Assembly: GCA_003135135.1 (NCBI GenBank)
Contig: PLDK01000017.1
Span: 77,715 to 141,714, forward strand
Length of the DNA: 64,000 nucleotides
Reading direction: 5' to 3'
Source: Deltaproteobacteria bacterium
Lineage (GTDB): Bacteria > Desulfobacterota > Binatia > Binatales > Binataceae
The notes beneath the pieces were generated by a model. The model worked only from the letters and a program-made list of their open reading frames with translations, did no database searches and had not been told where the DNA came from. Below are positions 26,955-35,290 of the stretch, one piece after another (within the stretch, counting starts at the first letter, position 1; every line of letters begins with the position of its first letter). A program made the position numbers and the translations under genes.

Positions 26955-27015
26955 GCGATCACCGTGGATGAGGATTTAGCATCACGGGAGGAATTGGAAC
27001 AATCGGGCGGTATAG

Positions 27016-27294
27016 TTAATCGGTGCCGGCGTAGCGTTCGAGGTATGCGAGGATCGCCGCGCGCTCGTCGGGAGTCAGCGGCGGCATCCCGGCCTTTTCC
27101 ATCTTTGGTTGCATCAGCTTGACCTTCAGATCCCACATCGCCGCCGTCAGTCCCTTGGGATTGTACGGCCTGTGGCAATTGTCGCATCGACGCGCGTAGA
27201 GCTGAGCGGCGGGACTATCCTTGTCGGGGAGCGGAGCCCTGCATCCTGAAATGAGGATCGCGAGGCACGAGAGCGCGAGAGCGGCACGCGGCAA
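27016..27294 (-). CDS. Small c-type cytochrome lipoprotein
   Basis: A short exported monohaem cytochrome: the haem-binding CDNCH sits about 25 residues after a lipobox (LAILISGC), and a likely Met ligand is in AGMPPLTPDERAAILAYLERYA, the standard C-terminal cytochrome c helix. The ORF-track ATG at 27411 overlaps the HIT gene by 89 bases, and its N-terminal 39 residues look like no signal peptide. I therefore take the TTG at 27294, which gives a short leader directly before the lipobox. No good ribosome site is seen, so the start is uncertain. Its redox partner is unknown. Confidence 0.7.
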   Translation of the reverse strand: MPRAALALSCLAILISGCRAPLPDKDSPAAQLYARRCDNCHRPYNPKGLTAAMWDLKVKLMQPKMEKAGMPPLTPDERAAILAYLERYAGTD

Positions 27295-27322
27295 TTTCGT
27301 TTTGGTTGGCGACGCTGGATTC

Positions 27323-27832
27323 CTAGGCGGGCGGGATGCGCGCGTCGTGAAAGCGGGCGGCAACCTGGCTGCGGATCGATCCGATAAGCGCGCGGCGGTC
27401 ATTTTCGTCAAGGATTACCTTTCGTTCGGATTCGGGGCGCAACCAGACTGGTCCGCGCCGCATTTCGTCGGTTTCGTAGCGTGGCAACAGATGCCAATGC
27501 ACGTGCGGCTCCGAATTGCCCAGGCATTCGTAGTTCATCTTCCACGGCTTGACGACCGCGGCGATGGCGTCCGCGACCAAGCGCATCTCATCGCAGAGCA
27601 GGCGGGCGGCGTCGGCAGGCATGAGGTAAAGTTCGGTCGCGTGGAGCTTTGCGAGCAGCACGCAATAGCCGCGATAGAGCTGCTGATCACCGAGGATCAC
27701 GTAGCAGCTGTTGAGCTCCGCAATAAAATCGCGGAAGCCCGCGGCCTTGATTCGATCGGACTTGATTTGATCGATAACGGCGCAGATTCCGCAAGCGGGG
27801 TTCGTGGTTGGGGCAGGGCGGCCGGACGTCAC
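27323..27832 (-). CDS. HIT-family hydrolase/transferase
   Basis: A 169-aa histidine-triad protein. The triad is clear in EPHVHWHLLPRY, preceded by KPWKMNYECLGNSE, and the N-terminus has a Cys pair (CGICAVI) typical of zinc-bearing HIT proteins. HIT enzymes hydrolyse nucleoside phosphoramidates or dinucleoside polyphosphates; the particular substrate is not readable. Its start overlaps the stop of the dCMP deaminase gene (ATGA), so the two are co-translated. Confidence 0.9.
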   Translation of the reverse strand: MTSGRPAPTTNPACGICAVIDQIKSDRIKAAGFRDFIAELNSCYVILGDQQLYRGYCVLLAKLHATELYLMPADAARLLCDEMRLVADAIAAVVKPWKMNYECLGNSEPHVHWHLLPRYETDEMRRGPVWLRPESERKVILDENDRRALIGSIRSQVAARFHDARIPPA

Positions 27833-28347
27833 GGGGCACCTGGAGCGGGATTCTCGGCAGGCACCTCGACGAGCTTGATGCTGGCGTGCTTAAGCATCTC
27901 GGCGATGGTGTGGAGCTTGTACGGGCGCGCGTAGTACACGGTGCGCACGCCGGTGTTGATCAGCACCTTGAGGCAATGGATGCAGGGGGTGTGAGTGACG
28001 TAAATGTCGGCGTCGCGAATCGCGGCGCCGTTGCGAGCCGCTTGCGAGATCGCGTTGATCTCGGCGTGGATGGTGCGATAGCAATTCTGCTCGATTTCTC
28101 CGTCGGGCGTGCGCGATTCGTAGATGAGGCAACCGGCCTCAGTGCAATGCGGCAATCCTGCGGGCGAGCCGTTGTAGCCGGTCGCCAGGATGCTGCGGTC
28201 GCGCACGATAACAGCGCCGACCTTGGCGCGCAGGCAGGTCGAACGCTCGGCGACCTCGCGCGTGATCGTCATGAAGTAATTGTCCCAGCTCGGGCGCCGG
28301 GACCTGGTCTCGGTAGTCGGTTTGTTCGAGCCGTCGGTCAATCCCAA
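27829..28347 (-). CDS. dCMP/deoxycytidylate deaminase family protein
   Basis: A 172-aa zinc-dependent deaminase of the ComEB/dCMP deaminase type, producing dUMP. The zinc site is HAEINAI and TPCIHC, and the N-terminal RPSWDNYFMTITREVAERSTC is the family hallmark. GYNGSPAGLPHC and EQNCYRTIHAE also match. The C-terminus is Pro-rich and overlaps the HIT start. It lies 36 bases after the M50 protease gene on the same strand. Confidence 0.93.
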   Translation of the reverse strand: MGLTDGSNKPTTETRSRRPSWDNYFMTITREVAERSTCLRAKVGAVIVRDRSILATGYNGSPAGLPHCTEAGCLIYESRTPDGEIEQNCYRTIHAEINAISQAARNGAAIRDADIYVTHTPCIHCLKVLINTGVRTVYYARPYKLHTIAEMLKHASIKLVEVPAENPAPGAP

Positions 28348-28383
28348 TGCGGTTCCCCTCGATCTGGATCGATCAAATGCCGC

Positions 28384-29469
28384 TCAGATTCGGACGCGGC
28401 CGAGCCGGCGCAGCATCTCGTCGTAGTGCGGTACGTGATGGATTATTTCCTGAGTGTGCTCATCCTGCTGCGGCTGCTGCAAAGGCTCCTCGGGTTGCAC
28501 GAAGGCAAGAGGCACCGGGCTGAACGTGACGATGAACAGCGCGACGGTAAGCCATGCGGCCAGAGCGCGGCGCGGGTTCAGCGGGGTGTCGCGATCGATG
28601 GTGGACGGATGTCCCAATCCGAGCGCAATCAACAGCACCGCCCATAGCGCCCATCCCCACCAGGGGTCGCGTCCGAGCGCGAGCGGCACCAGTACCATCA
28701 GCACGCACGAGATAACGAACAGCACCGAGATCGTGCGATGACGGCGCGGAAACAGCGCGTAGATCACGTGGCCGCCGTCGAGCTGTCCGACCGGCAGCAG
28801 GTTCAGCGTGGTGACGAACAGCCCGAGCCATCCTGCGAATGCGATCGGATTGAGATTTACGTTGACGGTCGAAGGATCGACGCCCAGCACCAGGTGCGAG
28901 AGACCGAGGAACAGGATCGAGTTGCCCAGCTCGAGACCGCCAGCCGATTTATCCAGCGGCGTCACGTCGGAAAGATACAGACCGATGATGACGGCGGGTA
29001 TCGCGAGCATCACGCCCGCCCACGGGCCGGCCGCGCCAATGTCGAACATCACGCGGCGAGTGCGCGCAGGCGCTCGCATCCGGATGAACGCGCCGAAGGT
29101 CCCGATGATGAAGAACGACGGCGGCGCCGGGATGAAGTAGGGCAGGGAGGCATCGACGCCGTGGTAGCGCGAGGTCAGGTAGTGGCCCATCTCGTGCGCG
29201 AGCAGAATCATCATCAGGGGAATCGAGAACGAGAGTCCCGAGCGCAGCGCCGCAACGGCGAGAAAGGGATGGGCGAAGGAGACCATCTCGCCATTCATGT
29301 ACGCGCCGGCGGTGGTGGTGGTCAGGAGAGTCAGCAAGAACAGAGCGATATTGAGCGGCGGGATTCGCGGAGGCTCGAGCGCGCGATCGGCCGGCTCCAC
29401 CGCAGCGGCGTAGCGCGGAATATCAGTAAGGACCGTGGGAGCGTCCTTGTGTGTGGCTATTTCATTCAT
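28384..29469 (-). CDS. Site-2 protease family (M50) membrane peptidase
   Basis: A 361-aa intramembrane metalloprotease. The zinc motif is HEMGH in LLAHEMGHYLTSRYHG, and the third ligand lies in NLLPVGQLDGGH, both typical of M50. Six or more hydrophobic helices surround these. The cytoplasmic N-terminus is Pro-rich and the C-terminal tail is charged, without a PDZ domain. Homologues resemble the chloroplast EGY/site-2 type. It starts two bases after the stop of the SAM hydrolase-like gene. Substrate unknown. Confidence 0.9.
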   Translation of the reverse strand: MNEIATHKDAPTVLTDIPRYAAAVEPADRALEPPRIPPLNIALFLLTLLTTTTAGAYMNGEMVSFAHPFLAVAALRSGLSFSIPLMMILLAHEMGHYLTSRYHGVDASLPYFIPAPPSFFIIGTFGAFIRMRAPARTRRVMFDIGAAGPWAGVMLAIPAVIIGLYLSDVTPLDKSAGGLELGNSILFLGLSHLVLGVDPSTVNVNLNPIAFAGWLGLFVTTLNLLPVGQLDGGHVIYALFPRRHRTISVLFVISCVLMVLVPLALGRDPWWGWALWAVLLIALGLGHPSTIDRDTPLNPRRALAAWLTVALFIVTFSPVPLAFVQPEEPLQQPQQDEHTQEIIHHVPHYDEMLRRLGRVRI

Positions 29470-29471
29470 GA

Positions 29472-30302
29472 TTAAGCGCGGCCTGCGGCCGCGACCAGCG
29501 ACACCGATGAGCCGGGTCCGGCGGCGAAGTGCGCGGCAGCATTGCCATCGTGAACCGCGACTTCGAGCAGGCCAAAGCTTCCGAATATCGCGAGAGGAGC
29601 ACCTTTGGGCGCGTCACCATAAGCATCCACCAATCGCATCGCCGCGCCGCGTTTGATCCTAACCGAAAGGGATTTGTGGCGAAAGCGAGCGCCGAACTGT
29701 TCGGCCGTCTGGCGATCGATGTTGCTCACCAGGTTGCCGAAGCCGTCCACGTAGATCACTTCACCGCGCAACTCGCGCGCCGAATCCACGGGACGCGGCA
29801 GATCGAGCTGCACGATCGAGCGGAGTGCGGGCCCAAGGGCGGAAATCGAGGCGCCGCGCCAGAGATACGCCGCGGCAGGCGCGAAGATGTCGCGGCCATG
29901 GAAGGTGGCACTCACGTTGGTAAGACGATGGCGGGGCGAAGTCAGTTTCACGATGCGCTTGATTCCGGCCTGGTTCGCGGCGAGCCAAAGCAGGCCGTTG
30001 TCGGGTCCGACGAAGCGTGCGCCGGCACGAGTCTCGATCGCAATCGGCGCGCGCGCGGTGCCGACTCCCGGATCGACAACCGCAAGAAAAACCGTACGCG
30101 CAGGGAAGTAGCGCCAGGTCTCGCGCAAGGCGATCGCTCCGGCGACGACGGATTGTGCGGGGATGCCGTGAGTGATGTCGATCACGGCTGCGCCAGGAGC
30201 GATCGAGGCGATGACACCCTTGATCGCACCGGCATAATGGTCGCGATAGCCGAAGTCGGTTATGATTGCGAGCGGGAACGGGCTTCGCGCGAGCGTGGGC
30301 AT
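29472..30302 (-). CDS. SAM hydroxide adenosyltransferase (DUF62 family)
   Basis: A 276-aa member of the DUF62 family, related to fluorinase and chlorinase but normally hydrolysing S-adenosylmethionine to adenosine and methionine. Motifs are IITDFGYRDHYAGAIKGVI, DITHGIP, VVDPGVG, FVGPDNGLL, FHGRDIFAPAAAYL and VDGFGNLVSNI. I prefer MPTLARSPFPLAI; the ORF-track start 20 codons upstream is possible. It is the first gene of the minus-strand run ending at 24759 and is divergent from the glycosyltransferase. Confidence 0.9.
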   Translation of the reverse strand: MPTLARSPFPLAIITDFGYRDHYAGAIKGVIASIAPGAAVIDITHGIPAQSVVAGAIALRETWRYFPARTVFLAVVDPGVGTARAPIAIETRAGARFVGPDNGLLWLAANQAGIKRIVKLTSPRHRLTNVSATFHGRDIFAPAAAYLWRGASISALGPALRSIVQLDLPRPVDSARELRGEVIYVDGFGNLVSNIDRQTAEQFGARFRHKSLSVRIKRGAAMRLVDAYGDAPKGAPLAIFGSFGLLEVAVHDGNAAAHFAAGPGSSVSLVAAAGRA

Positions 30303-30399
30303 CACGGGGATAGTAGACCGCGAAACAGCGGCGTCGCGCAATTTCCCGGAGTCGAGTCCCATCGCGCATCCAAGAGATCATCGCACATCTAACAGATCT

Positions 30400-31917
30400 A
30401 TGAAGCGTAACTTTTTGCCGGGCGGCTGGCGAGGACAGGCTGGGGCAGTGCTGCTGCTGGCGGTCGCGGTGGGCACGATACTGCGGTTCTTTCGGCTTGG
30501 CGCGCGCGAACTGTCGATTGACGAGTCGCTTTCATGGGCCGAGTCGTCAGCGCCGAGCGTGACGGCCGTGTTGCGGGTGCAGCATCAGCTGGATTCGGGC
30601 AAGTTCCCGATTTACGAACTTGCGCAATACGACTGGATGCGGGTTTTCGGTGAAAGCGAGGCGGCGATGCGGGCGCTGCCGGCGCTGATCGGCTCGTTGT
30701 CGATTGTGTTGGTATTCATCCTCGCGGTGGAAGTGTTGTTGGCGGCGGGCGGAAGCGCAGAACCCTCGCCTGCCTCGCTACGCTCGGCCGCCTCTCCCGT
30801 AAAAGAACGGGCGAGGTATGAGGGCGGCATCTACATGGTGTCGGCGTTGTGCGCGCTGATCTTTGCGGTTGGGCTTCCGTCGGTCGAAATCGCCCGCCAG
30901 GCGAGAATGTATCCGATGATGCAGGCGTGGGTTCTGGCGCAGGTAATTTTCCTGTTCCGCGCGCGGCGGCTGGGCGGACGGGCGAATTACGCTGGTCTCA
31001 CAATTTTTTCAGCGATTGCAGTGGCTACCAACTTTACCGCGGTGCTGGTGATAGCGGCCGAGGCCGTGTGGCTGATCTACCTGTTGATTGCCGATGCGGA
31101 CGCGAGAACTGACCCAGGAGTGCGAAGCGCGGCGCCATGGCTGATGGGGCTCGCGCTGGTTGCCGCGATAGTGTTGTTGCTGCCCTTTTTTGCCGGTCTG
31201 CGATATGGAGTCGAGGGCGTGAAGCGTGGCGATTACGACTGGATCAAGCCGCCGGGGCCATGGGAGCCATTTGCGACGTTCGAGAGCGGCCTTGGCAGCT
31301 GGCCGTTTCCACTGTTTGCGCTGCTGGCGATCGCGGGCGGGATTCGGCTTTGGCGTTCACATCGAACTGAGGCTGTGCTGGTGATCCTTTGGATCGGGCT
31401 GCCGCCGATTGTTCTGTTCGCGGGATCATATCTGGTTACTCCGATGCTCGTCACGCGCTATCTGATATCCTCTTTCGTTCCGTTGTTTATACTCACTGCA
31501 ATAGGCATTGAGTCTTTGCCGTCGCGAAATTACCGTGCGGCCGCGATCATCGCGATAGTAAGTCTCTCCATACTGCGAGTGTCGTCGGATCTGAGGCCGG
31601 GAGACAACCGCTGGCGCGATGCATGTTCGACGGCAGTGGCCATAGCGGGTTCGGACCGCCGCGTCGGCTTCTATAACGAGCGTTATCTCGTCAGCTACTA
31701 CATCCCTGCGGCGCAGCGGGATAGTGTGCAAGTGGTTCGAATCCCTTTCGAGGGCACCGGGAGCGAAGCGCCTCGAGTGGCGATCATTTCGCCGACGGTG
31801 GCGCCCGCAGAGGTCGCCGAGATTCGCCGGGAGTATCCGGTTGTCGTGGCGAGGTTCAAGAATGTGACGGTGGTGTCGCGGCCTGGATCGGGCGTGCAGA
31901 ATGCTCCGGCCAGCTAG
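30400..31917 (+). CDS. GT39/PMT-like membrane glycosyltransferase with in-frame repeat insertion
   Basis: A 505-aa multi-spanning protein of the dolichyl/undecaprenyl-phosphate-dependent glycosyltransferase 39 type, acting at the periplasmic side. The first loop has an acidic motif in RELSIDESLSWAES, where these enzymes carry the catalytic Asp/Glu, and about ten transmembrane helices follow. Between helices, residues about 120-145 (AEPSPASLRSAASPVKERAR) are translated from a dispersed palindromic repeat, in frame. The ATG at 30400 replaces the too-early ORF-track start. It overlaps the convergent glycosylase gene by four bases. Confidence 0.8.
   Translation: MKRNFLPGGWRGQAGAVLLLAVAVGTILRFFRLGARELSIDESLSWAESSAPSVTAVLRVQHQLDSGKFPIYELAQYDWMRVFGESEAAMRALPALIGSLSIVLVFILAVEVLLAAGGSAEPSPASLRSAASPVKERARYEGGIYMVSALCALIFAVGLPSVEIARQARMYPMMQAWVLAQVIFLFRARRLGGRANYAGLTIFSAIAVATNFTAVLVIAAEAVWLIYLLIADADARTDPGVRSAAPWLMGLALVAAIVLLLPFFAGLRYGVEGVKRGDYDWIKPPGPWEPFATFESGLGSWPFPLFALLAIAGGIRLWRSHRTEAVLVILWIGLPPIVLFAGSYLVTPMLVTRYLISSFVPLFILTAIGIESLPSRNYRAAAIIAIVSLSILRVSSDLRPGDNRWRDACSTAVAIAGSDRRVGFYNERYLVSYYIPAAQRDSVQVVRIPFEGTGSEAPRVAIISPTVAPAEVAEIRREYPVVVARFKNVTVVSRPGSGVQNAPAS
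30762..30824. repeat. Dispersed palindromic repeat, family 2, copy B, inside a gene
   Basis: ACCCTCGCC...CTCTCCCGTAAAAGAACGGG then CGAGGTATGAGGG shares the hairpin CCCGT-N6-ACGGG and the CGAGGTAT tail with the intergenic copy at 19866-19945. An outer CCTCGCC/GGCGAGG pairing is also present. It is a multiple of three in effect, since the glycosyltransferase frame stays open through it. Confidence 0.7.
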
Positions 31918-32519
31918 CCGCGCGGCGCGACCGAGACGTAGCGGTTGCCGCGTTCATAAAAGCGCCATCGCCTCGAGGCCCAATGGCCTGCGTAATCGAC
32001 GTTGATCCTTGGCGACCGGCCGATTCGCCCGACTGGAAGTGCGGAGTATTCCAGATATAGCCTTCCGCCGCATAAATCCCGTCCATAGTCGGCGCCGGTA
32101 ATAGCCAGTGCGTTAGTCAATTTGCCGGGGCCATTAGTCAGTTCACGAGAATCCGGCGGTTTGCGCCGCCGCCGCGCCATCAAAGCGATACCTCGTATCG
32201 GCTCGATCGCTCTAATCAGTACTGCGTGCGGTTCGCCATCGGCGGTAGTCACCAGGTTCATCGCCCAGCTGATTCCGTAAAGCAGAAATACATATGCGTA
32301 GCCGGGCGGCCCGTACATTGCGGCGGTTCGCCGGGTCAGACCGCGCGCGCTATGCGCTGCAAGATCGAGCGGGCCGCGATAGGCCTCGGCCTCTACGATT
32401 CGGCCGGCCGCCACGCCCTCGGCAGTGCGATGCACAAGGACTTTACCGATGCATTCGCGCGCCACGAGCAGGACGGGGCGGGCGTAAAATTCGCGCGGCA
32501 GCCTTGGCGATTCAATCAT
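31914..32519 (-). CDS. 3-methyladenine DNA glycosylase (MPG/AAG family)
   Basis: A 201-aa base-excision repair enzyme removing alkylated purines. Matches are LPREFYARPVLLVARECIGKVLVH, the catalytic Glu in GRIVEAEAYRGPLDLAAHS, TAAMYGPPGYAYVFLLYGI, and LTNGPGKLTNALAI. The start at MIESPRL avoids overlap with the upstream lipoprotein gene; the ORF-track start is 25 codons earlier. The last bases overlap the convergent glycosyltransferase. Length is normal for bacterial members. Confidence 0.93.
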   Translation of the reverse strand: MIESPRLPREFYARPVLLVARECIGKVLVHRTAEGVAAGRIVEAEAYRGPLDLAAHSARGLTRRTAAMYGPPGYAYVFLLYGISWAMNLVTTADGEPHAVLIRAIEPIRGIALMARRRRKPPDSRELTNGPGKLTNALAITGADYGRDLCGGRLYLEYSALPVGRIGRSPRINVDYAGHWASRRWRFYERGNRYVSVAPRG

Positions 32520-32527
32520 CGCAACTT

Positions 32528-33151
32528 TTACTGTAGCAGTGGAAAGCAGGGCAATCCGGACGTCAGAGTATAGCTGTACTTTCGTCCGCGCCATGTAAAG
32601 CCGCCCTGGGCGGCGCCGAAAACCTGCTTCAGGGTGGCAGATTTCTGGCTGTCCTCGAGGCTCTGGGACTCGAGCGGAGCGTAGGCGAGGAAGAGGCTGG
32701 ACGCCGCCGCGAGAACAGGCTTGAGGGGCGGTTGGAAATCAAGCTTGGCAATTCCCGGCTTCGGCGCCCAGCCGTCAGGCGCGCCATCCTTGGCTCTCAC
32801 GAAAGCCCACCGCAGCTCGGCGCCATTTGCGACGAGCGTCCATTGGCGGCTCTCGATGGAGCCATGGGTAATTCGAAGCTCCTCGACACCGGGCGTGGCC
32901 GTGGCAAGTTGATCGCAATGCACCTGCGGTTTTTCGTTGGGAAAGCTCGCCTCTCCTCGAATCGCGGTCTCCTGCTCGGCGTACGCCGCCATCTGTTGCT
33001 CAGTCGTGGAATCCGGGGGAGCGGGTTTGGCCGCAGAATGGAAGCATCCGGCAGACGCGAAAGTCAGGTATCCCACGATGAGCGAAAGAACGCATCCATG
33101 CAGGGGACGTTGAGATATGCGCGCTGCGCCGGCTGAAAAGCGGGGAATCAT
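32528..33151 (-). CDS. Putative lipoprotein of unknown function
   Basis: A 207-aa predicted lipoprotein. From the Met at MIPRFSAGAAR, a hydrophobic segment (GCVLSLIVGYLTFASAGC) ends in a lipobox, followed by a Pro/Ser linker and a soluble domain with ELRITHGSIESRQWTLVANGAELRWAF and a C-terminal GGFTWRGRKYSYTL. No known family was recognised. The N-terminus in the ORF track is 32 codons too long. It is followed after eight bases by the glycosylase gene, so the two may be co-transcribed. Confidence 0.65.
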   Translation of the reverse strand: MIPRFSAGAARISQRPLHGCVLSLIVGYLTFASAGCFHSAAKPAPPDSTTEQQMAAYAEQETAIRGEASFPNEKPQVHCDQLATATPGVEELRITHGSIESRQWTLVANGAELRWAFVRAKDGAPDGWAPKPGIAKLDFQPPLKPVLAAASSLFLAYAPLESQSLEDSQKSATLKQVFGAAQGGFTWRGRKYSYTLTSGLPCFPLLQ

Positions 33152-33285
33152 ACCCGAGAGGTTTGCTCGATCGAGGGCAACGAAGTCAATGGCGAAGTGC
33201 GCTTGTATTCGCAGGCGATGTTCGCGAGGGGTCCGCGGCGGATTCAATTGACAGTCCGCAGGCCAGTACCTAGACTCGCATCAGA

Positions 33286-33360
<75 letters not shown>

Positions 33361-33548
33361 CCAATTTTTCCTAAGAATCAGCGGCTGATGACCAACTCCG
33401 AGTCGAGCTTTCAGAGCCTCATGCGACGAGACGTCGTTGAGTCTTTACAAGCGCCCGCACGAGTCGAACCGGCTGATCGCTTCACAGCACGCTTGTGACG
33501 AACAGTCTGTAATGGAAGTTTCACGACGCGTATACTACTGTCATCTGA

Positions 33549-34526
33549 GTGAGTGACGGTCCGGTGCGCAAAACGGTGGTGCAAAACCTGGTAGCCTATG
33601 CGATAGCAGCCGCAATCGTCTGCTATGCCGCACGCGGCGTCTCTTGGAGGCAGGTGGCCGGCGCGGGAAGTCACGCCACGCTCTGGATTTTTGTCATCGC
33701 CAGCCTGGGCGGCTTTCTATGCTGGTTTATCGGGGAGACAGTCTTGTATTCCCGCTTGTTCAGTTATTTTCACGGTCCGACCACAACGGTCGAACTGCTT
33801 CCGACTATGGCCGCAGTCTATTTCCTTCAGATTGTGAACTCCTATGTCGCAAGCGGCGCGTTTATGCTTTTTCTGCACGCCCGCAAGCGTGTGCCCTGGA
33901 TAATGGGCGGATGCACCTTGCTGTTCCAAGGCTACCTGGACGCGATGCTGCTGGCCGCATTGACGCTCCTGGCGATCGCTCTCGTGCCGACGTCACCGAT
34001 TCGGCTGGGTCTCGCCTACGCCGCAGGCGTGCTGGGCGCGGGCTGTCTCATCGCTTCGTTTTGGCTTTTATGGGGAGCTCGGCTCAGGACCGGCAATTGG
34101 CTGCGATGGATCTACGAACGGCCCTCGATGGCGAGTTTCCGCATGGCGCGGCCGTCGCATTACATCAAGCTCTTCGCCATCAGGTTTCTAATCGTTCTGG
34201 GAGCGGGCTTCGCACTCTACGGACAGTTCGTCAGCTTTCATATCGGGGTCCCACTCATGCAAACGTTGGCACTGACGCCATTCATTGTGGCGATCGGGAA
34301 TTCGCCCTTCTCACCAGGTGGAATCGGAACGACTCAGTTGGTCTTCACCCTGGCGTTTGCGCGGTTTGCCAGCAAGGACGATTTGTTCGCGCTGTCCCTG
34401 GCAGTAACCGCCTTCAACCTGGCAGTCCGTATACCGATGGGACTAGCCATGGGTGCACCGCTCGCAGAAGAAGCAGTCGAGGTCGAAAGCGAGTTGGTGA
34501 CCATGCGCAAGGTTGGACAGCTATGA
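33549..34526 (+). CDS. Flippase-like membrane protein (LPG-synthase TM domain family)
   Basis: A 325-aa integral membrane protein with about eight helices and the pattern of the lysylphosphatidylglycerol-synthase transmembrane family (UPF0104-like): PTMAAVYFLQIVNSYVASGAFMLFLHAR, and NSPFSPGGIGTTQLVFTLAFARF near the C-terminus, where the family has its conserved SPGGIG-type motif. Start is GTG at 33549. Its stop overlaps the next gene (ATGA), so it is the first gene of a five-gene transport operon. A role in translocating a lipid-linked product is inference. Confidence 0.82.
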   Translation: MSDGPVRKTVVQNLVAYAIAAAIVCYAARGVSWRQVAGAGSHATLWIFVIASLGGFLCWFIGETVLYSRLFSYFHGPTTTVELLPTMAAVYFLQIVNSYVASGAFMLFLHARKRVPWIMGGCTLLFQGYLDAMLLAALTLLAIALVPTSPIRLGLAYAAGVLGAGCLIASFWLLWGARLRTGNWLRWIYERPSMASFRMARPSHYIKLFAIRFLIVLGAGFALYGQFVSFHIGVPLMQTLALTPFIVAIGNSPFSPGGIGTTQLVFTLAFARFASKDDLFALSLAVTAFNLAVRIPMGLAMGAPLAEEAVEVESELVTMRKVGQL

Positions 34527-35290
34527 CTTCCATGCGTTGGCGTAAGAGAAGCGTCGCAATGGTTCTAGGGCTGGCATTGTCGAGTGTGGCTCTGATGTCT
34601 CATGCTGCGGACGATGAACAGATGCGGCAGACCGTGGAGCGGGTATCGCGACTCTTCAGCAGCAAGTCCAGCGTCTCTACGGTGAAAATGCAGATCACCA
34701 ATGAAGATGGACAACGCGATATCGCGATGAAGATCTGGTCGCTCGGAGAAAAGATTCTTGTCCGCATCACCAGCCCTCAAGACGAAGCAGGCACCGCCAT
34801 CCTGAAAGAAGGCAGCGATATCTGGTACTATCTTCCCAAGTCGAATCGCACGGTTAAAATTCCGCCTTCGATGGCGATGAACTCGTGGATGGGAAGCGAC
34901 TTCACTATTGATGACCTGGTCAAGGAAACGTTCCTGACGCGCGATTACTCCATCAGTACCTTTTTCGAAGGAAAGCGCGGCGGAGTCGCGGTCGATGAAT
35001 ATACCTTGACACCGAAGCCGGATGCGGCGGTGGTGTGGGGAAAGATTATTTTGCAGATCCGCAAAGCCGATGCCGTGCCCACATGGCAGGGTTTCTATGA
35101 TGAGGACGGGCAGTTGGTCCGAGAGCTTACCTTTTCTGAGTACAAGGCAATGAGCGGCAGGCTTATTCCTACGCGTCTCGTCATGCGGTCGGCCGGCAAG
35201 GCTGGTGCGCAGACGACGATCGAGTACGAAGATGTCGTGTTCGATGTGCCGATCAGCGAGGGGACGTTCTCGCTGCCCGACCTGAAATGA
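34523..35290 (+). CDS. LolA-like outer-membrane lipoprotein-sorting protein
   Basis: A 255-aa exported periplasmic protein. The signal peptide (VAMVLGLALSSVALMSHA) precedes a LolA/LolB-like half-barrel: VSTVKMQITNEDGQRDIAMKIWSLGEKILVRI, GTAILKEGSDIWYYLPKSNRTVKIPP, and WMGSDFTIDDLVKETFLTRDY. This PF17131-type family commonly accompanies ABC permease pairs. It probably carries a lipophilic molecule across the periplasm. The ATG at 34523 overlaps the upstream stop and its own stop overlaps the permease start, both as ATGA. Confidence 0.88.
   Translation: MTSMRWRKRSVAMVLGLALSSVALMSHAADDEQMRQTVERVSRLFSSKSSVSTVKMQITNEDGQRDIAMKIWSLGEKILVRITSPQDEAGTAILKEGSDIWYYLPKSNRTVKIPPSMAMNSWMGSDFTIDDLVKETFLTRDYSISTFFEGKRGGVAVDEYTLTPKPDAAVVWGKIILQIRKADAVPTWQGFYDEDGQLVRELTFSEYKAMSGRLIPTRLVMRSAGKAGAQTTIEYEDVVFDVPISEGTFSLPDLK

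Noticed and set aside
25827-27122. 431-aa plus-strand ORF across MaoC, FlK and HCCA genes
   Set aside because: Spans three well-supported opposite-strand genes and has no domain of its own.
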